From: Amycolatopsis xylanica
Lineage (GTDB): Bacteria; Actinomycetota; Actinomycetes; Mycobacteriales; Pseudonocardiaceae
Assembly: GCF_900107045.1 (NCBI RefSeq)
Contig: NZ_FNON01000002.1
Coordinates: 248,001 to 312,000 of the forward strand
Reading direction: 5' to 3'
DNA: 64,000 bases
Below, one piece after another: positions 34,071 to 42,644 of the stretch (its first letter is position 1; each line of letters starts with the position of its first letter). The notes under the pieces are model-generated. The model was not told the origin of the DNA. It searched no databases and saw only the letters and a program-made list of their open reading frames with translations. The translations under genes and the position numbers were made by a program.

Positions 34071-35060
34071 GTGAATGCGATCTCGCGGCGTCACCTGCTG
34101 CTCGGAGCGGGAACCGCGGCGCTCGCCGCCGGGTGCGCCGCCGCGCCGTCGGCCTCCACCGTCGTGGACCCGTACGGTGCGCACCAGGCGGGTGTCGTCA
34201 CGCCCGCGCAACGGCATTGCGACGTCTCGGTGTGGGACGTCGCGGACCTGGACCTCGCCGCGCTCGGCAAGGAAATCGGCTCGCTGCGGCGGAATCCGGC
34301 GCTGGCCGGGATGCCACTGGACGACCTCACGGTGACGATCGGGCTCGGTCCGCGGCTGGCTTCCGCGGTCGGCGAGCTGCCGGAGTTCCCCGGTGACCAG
34401 GTGCCGCCGTCCGCGCGTGGCGGGGATCTGCTGGTGCAGGTGTGCGGGGACGACCCGCTCGCGGTATCGCTGACTTCGGGAGTGCTCGGCCGGGGAACGT
34501 TGAGGTGGCGCCAGAACGCGTTTCGCGGACCGTCCACTTCGGCCGGACCGGCGCGGAACATGCTCGGGTTCGTCGACGGCATCGTCGGGCCGACCGAGCC
34601 GGCGCGGGAGGTCTGGCTCGACGGCGGCGGGACGATCGCCGTGGTGCGGCGGATGCGGTTGCGGGTCGCGGACTTCCTCGCGCGGCCGGTCGCCGAGCAG
34701 GAGCGGGTTTTCGGGCGGCGCAAGGAAGACGGCCGTCCGCTCTCGGGTGGTGACGAGGTCGACCTGGGCGCGAAGAGCCCGGACGGGCAGTACCTGATCC
34801 CGGCCGACGCGCATGTGCGCTGGGCGCATCCGATGTCGGCGGGGGTGCCGACCATGCTGCGGCGGTCGTACAACTACGACAACGGCGGCGACGACCGCGG
34901 GCTGCTGTTCATCTCGTTCCAGCGTGAACTGCGGACCTTCGTCAACACGGCGTACCGGATGGCGGACGGGGACGCGCTGCTGCGCTTCGCGACGACCACG
35001 GCCTCGGCGGCTTTCTACGTGCTGCCGGGGTTCACGGCCGAGCGGGCGCTGGGGGCCTGA
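34071..35060 (+). CDS. DyP-type haem peroxidase, Tat lipoprotein
   Basis: 329 residues from the GTG at 34071 (an in-frame GTG at 34056 is the alternative). The leader SRRHLLLGAGTAALAAGC holds both a twin arginine and a lipobox, so the folded haem protein is probably exported by Tat and lipid-anchored. The DyP motif GFVDGI (GxxDG, catalytic Asp) and the proximal-His segment IPADAHVRWAHP are present, and MLRRSYNYDNGG and LLFISFQREL complete the fold. It oxidises dyes, phenols or haem with peroxide. It is shorter than EfeB-type members. Divergent from two further lipoproteins, it may belong to an envelope redox or metal system. Confidence 0.9.
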   Translation: MNAISRRHLLLGAGTAALAAGCAAAPSASTVVDPYGAHQAGVVTPAQRHCDVSVWDVADLDLAALGKEIGSLRRNPALAGMPLDDLTVTIGLGPRLASAVGELPEFPGDQVPPSARGGDLLVQVCGDDPLAVSLTSGVLGRGTLRWRQNAFRGPSTSAGPARNMLGFVDGIVGPTEPAREVWLDGGGTIAVVRRMRLRVADFLARPVAEQERVFGRRKEDGRPLSGGDEVDLGAKSPDGQYLIPADAHVRWAHPMSAGVPTMLRRSYNYDNGGDDRGLLFISFQRELRTFVNTAYRMADGDALLRFATTTASAAFYVLPGFTAERALGA

Positions 35061-35121
35061 GAACGCTGAGGGCGGGCCGCGGCCCCCGGTATCCAGCTTA
35101 CCTTGCGGCACTGACACAAAT

Positions 35122-35173
35122 GGGGTCGTGAGTGGTATGGCCGGTTCTAACCGGCCTAAACACTCACGACCCC
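35122..35173. terminator. Two-tier palindromic hairpin A
   Basis: The outer stem GGGGTCGTGAGTG (35122-35134) pairs with 35161-35173. After a small internal loop, the inner stem GGCCGGTT/AACCGGCC (35139-35146/35149-35156) closes on CT. It follows the DyP gene and shares its plan with the hairpin at 48188. Confidence 0.7.
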
Positions 35174-35196
35174 TTTGGTTTGGGCTAGCTGGGGTT

Positions 35197-35236
35197 GTGC
35201 GCGTTGCGGGCGGTTAGAACCGCCCGCAACGCGCAC
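35197..35236. terminator. Palindromic hairpin B after the surface-protein gene
   Basis: A 19-bp perfect stem (35197-35215 with 35218-35236; GTGCGCGTTGCGGGCGGTT) extends with imperfect pairs to 35191 and 35242. It starts 7 nt past the stop of the giant surface protein (minus strand). The same 40-nt core recurs at 49873-49914. Confidence 0.75.
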
Positions 35237-35243
35237 GAGCCCT

Positions 35244-38200
35244 TTAGCTGTCCTCCTTGCGGCGGCGGGCCGCCACCACCAGGAAGGCGATACCCGCGAG
35301 CAGGATCAGGGAGCCGATGCCCAGCGGAAGGACGGCGTTGAAGCCGGTCTTCGCCAGCGGCCCCTTCGGGTTACCCGGGGTGCCGGGTGCTTGCGGTTCC
35401 TCGTGACCGCCGAGCAGTCCTGCGTCCAGCGTGAGGTCTTCACGCTTGTCCGGGCCGAGCGTCACGGTCTTGGTGCAGCCGGTGGACTGGTCGGCTGCGG
35501 AGTTCTTCCCGGCCTCGCCACGGTTCGGCGCGGTCAGTCCGTACTCCTTGTACTCCCCTGGCAGGTTCTTGATGTCGAAGCACACCATGTACGTGCCGTC
35601 GGGCAGCTTGGGGAACAAGTACTTGCCGTCAGGACCGGTGGTGGTCTTCGAGATCTCCTTGCCGTCCTTGTCCTTAAGAACCACGGTGACGTCCTTGACG
35701 CCGGGCTCGCCCGGGTCCTGGATGCCGTTGTCGTTCTTGTCCAGCCACACGAAGTCACCGATCTTGTTGGTCGGCTTGACCACACCGAGGTCGATGGTGA
35801 GGTCTTCGCGCTTGTTCGGGCCCACCGTGACCGGCTTGGAGCACCCGGTCGACGGATCGGCGTCGGAGTCCTTGCCCGCGTCGCCCTTACCCGGGTCGGT
35901 CGGGATGTACCCCTTCACGGCCTCGGGCATGTTCTTGATGTCGAAGCACACCGTGTACGTGCCGTCCGGAACCTGCGGGAACAGGTACTTGCCGTCAGGG
36001 CCGGTGGTGGTCTTGGTGACCTCCTTGCCGCCGGGGTCCTTCAGCACCACACCGACACCCGGAACACCCGGCTCGTCGGGATCCTGGATCCCGTTGCCGT
36101 TCTTGTCGTTCCAGACGAAGTCACCGATCTTGTTCGGCTCCGGCTTGACCGGCGGGACCAGACCGGCGTCCACGGTCAGGTTGTCCGGACCCAGCTTCAC
36201 CGGCTTCGTGCATCCGGTCGACGGATCGGCGTCCGAGTCCTTCGCGTCGTCACCGGCGTCGGGCTTGGCCGGGGTGTACCCCTTGACCGCTTCCGGCATG
36301 TTCTTGAAGTCGAAGCACACCGTGTACTCACCCGCGGGCAGGTTCGCGAACACGTACTTGCCGTCGGTGTCGGTGGTCGTCTTCTTGTCGCCGTCCGGGG
36401 TCTTCAAGGTGACGGTGAAGCCGTTGACACCCGGCTCGCCCGGATCCTGCAGGCCGTTGCCGTTGGTGTCGACCCACACCGTGTCACCGATCTTGAAGAC
36501 CGGCTTCTCCGGCTCGACCAGACCGGCGTCGAGCGTCAGGTTGTCCGGGCCGAGCTTGACCGGCTTGGTGCACCCGGTCGTCGGGTCGGCGTCGGAGTCC
36601 TTGGCGTCGTCACCCGCGTCGACCTTGGTCAGGGTGTAGCCCTTGACCGCCTCCGGCATGTTCGCGATGTCGAAGCACACCTGGTAGGTGCCGTCCGGCA
36701 GCTTGTCGAACAGGTACTTGCCGTCCGGCCCGGTCTTCGTCGAGCCGATCTCCTTGCCGTCGCCGTCCTTCAGCACCGCGGTGACACCCGGGACACCGGG
36801 CTCTCCGTCGTCCTGCAGGCCATTGGCGTTCTTGTCGATCCAGACGAAGTCGCCCAGCTTGAACGCACCGACCGGCGGCGCGACCAGACCGGCGTCCAGC
36901 GTGAGGTCTTCACGCTTGTCCGGGCCCAGCGTCGTCGTCTTGGTGCAGCCCGTGGTCAGGTCGGCGTCGGAGTCCTTGGCGTCGTCACCGGCGTCGACCT
37001 TGGTCAGGGTGTACCCCGCGACCGCGGCAGGCAGGTTCTTGACGTCGAAGCACACCTGGTACGTACCGTCCGGCAGGTCGCCGAAGCCGTACTTACCCGA
37101 GGCGTCGGTCTTGGTGGTGCCCAAGTCCTTGCCCGCGCCGTCCTTCAGCGTCGCGGTGACGCCTTCGACACCCGGCTCGCCGTCGTCCTGCAGACCGTTG
37201 TCGTTCTTGTCGATCCACACGTAGTCGCCGAGCTTGTTCAGCACCTTGACCGGCTCGATCAGACCGGCGTCGAGCGTGAGGTCCTCACGCTTGTCCGGAC
37301 CCAGCACGGTCGTCTTGGTGCAGCCCGTGTCGAGCGCCGCGTCGGAGTCCTTCGCGTCGTCGCCGGCGTCGACCTTGGTCAGGGTGTACCCCGCGACCGC
37401 GGCGGGCAGGTTCTTCACGTCGAAGCACACCGAGTACGTGCCGTCGGGCAGCTTGTCGAAGAGGTACTTGCCGTTGTCGTCGGTCAGGGTGGTGGAGACC
37501 TCCCCGCCGGCGGCGTTCTTCAGCGCGACCTCGACGCCCTTGACGCCGGGCTCGCCGTCGTCCTGCAGACCGTTCTTGTTCTTGTCGATCCACACGTAGT
37601 CGCCGAGCTTGTTCAGCGCGGGCGGCGGCGGAGCGATCAGGCCCGCGTCCAGCGTGAGGTCCTCACGCTTGTCCGCGTCCAGCACGGTCGTCTTGGTGCA
37701 GCCGGTCGACGGGTCCGCGTCGGAGTCCTTCGCGGGGTCGCCCTGGTTCGGCGTGGTCGGGCTGTAGCCCTTGACCGCCTCCGGCATGTTCGCGAAGTCG
37801 AAGCACACCTGGTAAGTGCCGTCCGGCAGGTCACCGAAGCCGTACTTACCCGCGGCGTCGGTCTTGGTGGTGCCCAAGTCCTTGCCGGTGCCGTCCTTCA
37901 ACGTCGCGGTCACACCCTCGACGCCGGGCTCGCCGTCGTCCTGGATGCCGTTGGCGTTCTTGTCGATCCAGACGAAGTCGCCGAGCTTGTTCAGCGGCTT
38001 GACCGGCTCGACCAGGCCCGCGTCCAGCGTGAGGTCTTCACGCTTGTCCGGACCCAGAACAGTCGTCTTGGTGCATCCGGTCGCCGGGTCGGCGTCCGAG
38101 TCCTTGGCGTCGTCACCCGCGTCGACCTTGGTCAACGTGTAGCCCGCGACCGCGGCAGGCAGGGCGGCCATGTCGAAGCACACCTGGTAGGTGCCATCCG

Positions 38201-41200
38201 GCAGGTCACCGAAGCCGTACTTCCCGGACGCGTCGGTCGTGGTCTTGCCGAGCTGCTTGCCCGCGCCGTCCTTCAAAACGGCGCTGACGCCCTCGACACC
38301 CGGCTCGCCGTCGTCCTGCAAACCGTTGGCGTTCTTGTCGATCCAGACGAAGTCACCGAGCTTGTTCAACGGCGACACCAGACCGGCGTCCAGCGTGAGG
38401 TCCTCACGCTTGTCCGGGCCCAGGACCGTGGTCTTGGTGCAGCCCGTGGTCAGGTCCGCGTCGGAGTCCTTCGCGTCGTCACCCGCGTCGACCTTGGTCA
38501 GCGAGTAACCCGCGACCGCGGCAGGCAGGTTCTTCACGTCGAAGCACACCTGGTACGTGCCGTCGGGCAGATCGCCGAAGCCGTACTTCCCGGACGCGTC
38601 GGTCTTGGTGGTGCCCTTGACCGCGCCCGTGCCGTCCTTCAACGTCGCGGTGACGCCCTCGACACCCGGCTCGCCGTCGTCCTGCAGACCGTTGCGGTTC
38701 TTGTCGATCCACACGTAGTCGCCGAGCTTGTTCAGCGGCGACACGAGGCCGGCGTCCAGCGTGATGTCCTCACGCTTGTCCGCGCCCAGCGTCGTGGTCT
38801 TGGAGCAGCCGGTCGCCGGGTCGGCGTCGGAGTCCTTGGCCACGTCGCCCTTGTTCGGCGCGGTGAACTTGTAGCCCGGCATGTTCGCGATGTCGAAGCA
38901 CACCTGGTACGTGCCGTCCGGCAGGTCACCGAAGCCGTACTTGCCGTCGGCGCCGGTGGTCGTGGTGCCGAGGTCCTTGCCCGTGCCGTCCTTCAGCGTC
39001 ACCTTGACGCCGTTGACCGGCGGCTCGCCGTCGTCCTGCAGGCCGTTGCGGTTGGTGTCGATCCAGACGTAGTCACCGAGCTTGTTCTTCGGCACCACCG
39101 GAGCGACGAGACCGGCGTCGAGCGTGAGGTCTTCACGCTTGTCCGGGCCCAGCACCGTGGTCGGCGTGCAGCCGGTGGTCGGGCTGGCGTCGGAGTCCTT
39201 GCCGTCGTCCGAGCCCGCGCCTTCCTTGGTCAGCTGGTAGCCCTTGACCGCTTCCGGCAGGTTCACCGTGTCGAAGCAGACCTGGTACGTGCCGTCGGGC
39301 AGCTTGTCGAACAGGTACTTGCCGTCCGGGCCCGTCTTGGTGGTGCCCAGCTCCTTGCCCGTGCCGTCCTTCAGCTTCACGACGACGTCGGGGACACCCT
39401 TCTCATCGGCGTCCTGGACGCCGTCGGAGTTGGTGTCGAGCCACACGTAGTCGCCGAGCTTGTTCTGCGCGGAGACCAGACCGGCGTCGAGCGTGAGGTC
39501 TTCACGCTTGTCCGGGCCCAGCGTGGTCGTCTTCGTGCAGCCCGTGTCGAGCGCCGCGTCGGAGTCCTTCGTGTCGTCGCCGGCGTCGACCTTGGTGAGG
39601 ACATAGCCCTTCACCGCGTCGGGCAGGTTCGCCACGTCGAAGCACACCTGATACGTGCCGTCTGGCAGGTTGTCGAAGAGGTACTTGCCGTCAGGACCGG
39701 TGGTCGTGGTGCCCTTCACCGCACCGGCGCCGTCCTTCAGCGTCGCCTTGACACCCGGGACACCCGGCTCGCCGTCGTCCTGCAAACCGTTGGCGTTCTT
39801 GTCGTTCCAGACGAAGTCGCCCAGCTTGTTGGTCGGCGCGACCAGACCCAGGTCCAGCGTCGGATCGTCGCGTTTGTCCGGACCGAGCACCGTCGTCTTG
39901 GTGCACCCGGTCGCGTCGGCGTCGGAGTCCTTCGTGTCGTCCCCGGCGTCCGGTTTGGTCGGCTTGTAGCCCTTGACCGCGTCCGGAAGGTTCGCCACGT
40001 CGAAGCACACCTGGTAGGTGCCGTCCGGCAGCTTGTCGAACACGTACTTGCCGTCAGGGCCGGTGTTGGTGCTGCCCAGGTCCTTGCCCGCGCCGTCCTT
40101 CAGCGTGACCTTGACCCCGGGCACGCCCGGCTCGTCCGGGTCCTGCAAACCGTTGGCGTTCTTGTCATTCCAGACGAAGTCACCGAGCTTGTTGGTCTGC
40201 TTGACCGTCAAGCCGCCGTCGACACAGTGGTCGACCGAACCGGCCTTGCCGACGGTCACCTGCGCCTGACTGGTCGCCGGGTCCACATTGGAATCGATGC
40301 ACCGGTCGGCGCCCGCTTCCTTCGCGGTCCAGTTCAACGTCGCCGCCGCGGGAGCACCGGGAAGCTTGCTCGTGTCGGCGGCCGCGTAGTCGAACTTCAC
40401 GTTGTAGCAAGTGTCGGCCTTGAGACCGTCGGCCGTGCCGAAGTAGTACTCGCCCTTGGCGTCGGTGGTCTTCACCGGCAGCGCCGCGCCGCCCGCACAC
40501 GGGGTCGCGGTCACCTTGACGCCCGGCACCGGCGGCTCGTCGCCGTCCTGGACACCATCGGCGTCGGTGTCGAACCAGACGCGGTTACCGATCTGCACCG
40601 GCGCGAGGTCACACAGCGCCTCGAGGTCGGCGAGACCGTTCGCCTTGCCCCACTGCTCACCGTTGTCCTCGGAATCGAGGTCTTCGATGCGGTAGGAGTT
40701 CGTGTGGTCCTTGTTCTGCATGAGACCGGTCGTCCGGTCGAACCAGCCGACACCACCCGAGCGCACGTTGGTCGGGTCCATCACGATGGCGGGGATGCGG
40801 GTCTCGCCGTACACCATGGCGAGCGCGCCCTGCGAAGTCTCGAGGTGCTGGCCGAGCCCGGCGCTGTTCGCGAAGTACTCACCGGGGTAGAACTCGACGA
40901 CGTTCGCGGGCTGACCGCCGCCGTTGTCGTTCTTGTGGTTGTTGGCGCAGGAACCCGTGCCTTCCCAGACGTACGTGCCTCCGGAGAGACAGGCGCGGTT
41001 GATGTCACCGCCGGACATGGTCTCGAACGTGTCGCCGCTGCCGTCCGGCGCCGGGATCTTGTACCCGCCCTGGTCGCCGTACCGGTCGCGGAAGTCGAGC
41101 ACCAGGTCGCCGTTGGACTCGATGCCGATGTCGGTCAGGAACGGCGACGGGTAGGTCTGGTGCCGCAGGTCCAGCTGACCCGAGTCGGCCCAGACGTCGC

Positions 41201-42392
41201 TCCACGGGTACCAGACGTTCGAGTTGTCCCTGGTCTCCTTGGCCTGGCCGCGGATGAAGTCCAGCGTCTTGGTCAGCACCGGGGCGCTGAACGCGGCGCC
41301 GTCGAACGTCATGACGACGGCCTTGAGGTCCGAGCGCTTCTTCGACGACTGCGCCGAGCAGACACCACCGACGTAGACCTTGCCGTCACGCACGCCGAGC
41401 GCGCCAGGACGCCAGTCGGCCGCGTTGCCACAGGCCGTCGCCGGGATCGCGAACGAACCCTTGGGCGCGGCCGCCGTGGCACCGGTCGCGTCGAAGGTGT
41501 ACAGCTTCTTGTCGTTCAGGTTGATGGCGTAGAGAGTGCTGCCGTCTTCGCTGATGTCGAGGTCACCGAGCGCCTGCTTGCCAGGCACGCCGAAGAACGG
41601 ACCGTCGAAGTCCTTGCTCATCGAGTGCGCGGTGGTGCCCGCGTTGGGTACCGTGGCGAACAGGCTGGTGGCACCGGCGGGCGTGGTCACGTAGATCGCG
41701 CCCTGGCCCTTCGGCCCGTACTCCGCGAGCCGCTTGGCGAACGCGCCGGAGAAGACGCGCTTGTCGTCCTTGCGGTAGGCGATGCCGTAGACGGTCCCGG
41801 TATCGCCCTGCTTGGCGAGCTGCTTCGGGGAGTCCGTGCCGCGCTGGTTGAACGGGAACGTCACCAGCGAGCGGGCGCCCGGTGAGAGGTTGCTGCTGCC
41901 GTCCTGCTTGCGCGCGCCGCGCTGGCAGCCGGTGATCAGCGTCGGGTTGGCCTGGCAGTAGTCCGACGGGTTCCAGACACCGACCGTCAGCTCGACCGCC
42001 TTGCCACCCGACACGTCCGCGAAGGAGGTCAGCGTGGACAGGCCCTTACCGGCCGGCGCCGGCTTCAGGTAGGACATCGAGTCCGGGATCTTGGTGTCCA
42101 CGCGGTACTTGCCGGTGGGCAGCGCCTTGGTGTCGACGGTGACCGTGCCGTCGGCTCCGGTGGTCCCGGTGGCGGTCGCCCCGGTCGGCGCGGTCACGGT
42201 CACCCCGATGCCCGCGACGCCGACTTCGAGCGCGGCCTCGTAGGAACCGTTACCGTTGACGTCACGAATGACGCGCACCTTGAGAGTTCCATCCGCCGGA
42301 TCAGCGGCCGCCTGAGGCGTGGACGAGACGAAGACCGTCCCGCCGCCTACCAGGGCGACCGCGAGCGCGAACCCGAGTGCCTTCCTCAACAC
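35244..42392 (-). CDS. Giant sortase-anchored SdrD/Cna-B-repeat surface protein
   Basis: 2382 residues from the GTG at 42392, which has GGAGG 3 nt upstream. The order is: Sec signal peptide (1-33); an N-terminal SdrD-like domain (about 36-135); a 460-residue middle region with propeller-like motifs (DGKVYVGGVC, DLDISEDGSTLYAINL); one diverged repeat (about 600-730); thirteen near-identical repeats of about 120 residues; and a C-terminal sorting signal LAKTG, a hydrophobic helix and RRRKEDS. LAxTG is the class E sortase motif. Each repeat has the calcium-loop-like DKNANGLQDDGEPGV and a CFD...GCTK cysteine pair. It should be a long, Ca-stiffened, wall-anchored stalk. Confidence 0.92.
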   Translation of the reverse strand: MLRKALGFALAVALVGGGTVFVSSTPQAAADPADGTLKVRVIRDVNGNGSYEAALEVGVAGIGVTVTAPTGATATGTTGADGTVTVDTKALPTGKYRVDTKIPDSMSYLKPAPAGKGLSTLTSFADVSGGKAVELTVGVWNPSDYCQANPTLITGCQRGARKQDGSSNLSPGARSLVTFPFNQRGTDSPKQLAKQGDTGTVYGIAYRKDDKRVFSGAFAKRLAEYGPKGQGAIYVTTPAGATSLFATVPNAGTTAHSMSKDFDGPFFGVPGKQALGDLDISEDGSTLYAINLNDKKLYTFDATGATAAAPKGSFAIPATACGNAADWRPGALGVRDGKVYVGGVCSAQSSKKRSDLKAVVMTFDGAAFSAPVLTKTLDFIRGQAKETRDNSNVWYPWSDVWADSGQLDLRHQTYPSPFLTDIGIESNGDLVLDFRDRYGDQGGYKIPAPDGSGDTFETMSGGDINRACLSGGTYVWEGTGSCANNHKNDNGGGQPANVVEFYPGEYFANSAGLGQHLETSQGALAMVYGETRIPAIVMDPTNVRSGGVGWFDRTTGLMQNKDHTNSYRIEDLDSEDNGEQWGKANGLADLEALCDLAPVQIGNRVWFDTDADGVQDGDEPPVPGVKVTATPCAGGAALPVKTTDAKGEYYFGTADGLKADTCYNVKFDYAAADTSKLPGAPAAATLNWTAKEAGADRCIDSNVDPATSQAQVTVGKAGSVDHCVDGGLTVKQTNKLGDFVWNDKNANGLQDPDEPGVPGVKVTLKDGAGKDLGSTNTGPDGKYVFDKLPDGTYQVCFDVANLPDAVKGYKPTKPDAGDDTKDSDADATGCTKTTVLGPDKRDDPTLDLGLVAPTNKLGDFVWNDKNANGLQDDGEPGVPGVKATLKDGAGAVKGTTTTGPDGKYLFDNLPDGTYQVCFDVANLPDAVKGYVLTKVDAGDDTKDSDAALDTGCTKTTTLGPDKREDLTLDAGLVSAQNKLGDYVWLDTNSDGVQDADEKGVPDVVVKLKDGTGKELGTTKTGPDGKYLFDKLPDGTYQVCFDTVNLPEAVKGYQLTKEGAGSDDGKDSDASPTTGCTPTTVLGPDKREDLTLDAGLVAPVVPKNKLGDYVWIDTNRNGLQDDGEPPVNGVKVTLKDGTGKDLGTTTTGADGKYGFGDLPDGTYQVCFDIANMPGYKFTAPNKGDVAKDSDADPATGCSKTTTLGADKREDITLDAGLVSPLNKLGDYVWIDKNRNGLQDDGEPGVEGVTATLKDGTGAVKGTTKTDASGKYGFGDLPDGTYQVCFDVKNLPAAVAGYSLTKVDAGDDAKDSDADLTTGCTKTTVLGPDKREDLTLDAGLVSPLNKLGDFVWIDKNANGLQDDGEPGVEGVSAVLKDGAGKQLGKTTTDASGKYGFGDLPDGTYQVCFDMAALPAAVAGYTLTKVDAGDDAKDSDADPATGCTKTTVLGPDKREDLTLDAGLVEPVKPLNKLGDFVWIDKNANGIQDDGEPGVEGVTATLKDGTGKDLGTTKTDAAGKYGFGDLPDGTYQVCFDFANMPEAVKGYSPTTPNQGDPAKDSDADPSTGCTKTTVLDADKREDLTLDAGLIAPPPPALNKLGDYVWIDKNKNGLQDDGEPGVKGVEVALKNAAGGEVSTTLTDDNGKYLFDKLPDGTYSVCFDVKNLPAAVAGYTLTKVDAGDDAKDSDAALDTGCTKTTVLGPDKREDLTLDAGLIEPVKVLNKLGDYVWIDKNDNGLQDDGEPGVEGVTATLKDGAGKDLGTTKTDASGKYGFGDLPDGTYQVCFDVKNLPAAVAGYTLTKVDAGDDAKDSDADLTTGCTKTTTLGPDKREDLTLDAGLVAPPVGAFKLGDFVWIDKNANGLQDDGEPGVPGVTAVLKDGDGKEIGSTKTGPDGKYLFDKLPDGTYQVCFDIANMPEAVKGYTLTKVDAGDDAKDSDADPTTGCTKPVKLGPDNLTLDAGLVEPEKPVFKIGDTVWVDTNGNGLQDPGEPGVNGFTVTLKTPDGDKKTTTDTDGKYVFANLPAGEYTVCFDFKNMPEAVKGYTPAKPDAGDDAKDSDADPSTGCTKPVKLGPDNLTVDAGLVPPVKPEPNKIGDFVWNDKNGNGIQDPDEPGVPGVGVVLKDPGGKEVTKTTTGPDGKYLFPQVPDGTYTVCFDIKNMPEAVKGYIPTDPGKGDAGKDSDADPSTGCSKPVTVGPNKREDLTIDLGVVKPTNKIGDFVWLDKNDNGIQDPGEPGVKDVTVVLKDKDGKEISKTTTGPDGKYLFPKLPDGTYMVCFDIKNLPGEYKEYGLTAPNRGEAGKNSAADQSTGCTKTVTLGPDKREDLTLDAGLLGGHEEPQAPGTPGNPKGPLAKTGFNAVLPLGIGSLILLAGIAFLVVAARRRKEDS
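35412..40195 (-). repeat. Thirteen tandem ~351-380-bp coding repeats
   Basis: Each unit begins with NKLGDFVW-type codons (unit starts, reading the plus strand, near 35764, 36123, 36488, 36852, 37228, 37606, 37980, 38357, 38728, 39078, 39458, 39821 and 40187). Long stretches are identical between units at the DNA level, so recombination between repeats and copy-number change are expected, and assembly could collapse them. Confidence 0.85.
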
Positions 42393-42644
42393 TGGCCTCC
42401 TGCAGCCAATTACCACCGTGAGTCCGGTTCGCGCGCGCATGACGACAAGGCACTCGAACCGGTACCAATCGGGCCGATAATGGCCATTGTGGACAGTCGG
42501 CGCCCGCGCTGACCGCCGGACGGGCGACTGTTTACACCCGTCAGTGGGATCTTGCTCAAGTGGCGGAAGACACGTCCGCGGTGTTGCAACGCTCACGGTC
42601 GACCGGTCGATGGTCAAGCGGGAAACCTGATGAAAGGGGTGGAG

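Noticed and set aside
35412-40195. Regular ~370-bp periodicity resembling a satellite or CRISPR-like array
   Set aside because: The units are protein repeats in one frame with no short direct repeats separated by unique spacers.
35175-41885. A 2236-codon open frame on the plus strand, opposite the giant surface protein
   Set aside because: It mirrors the codon bias and repeats of the real minus-strand gene, has no signal, domain or ribosome binding site, and runs through the hairpin at 35197. The minus strand shows a signal peptide, SdrD repeats and a sorting signal.
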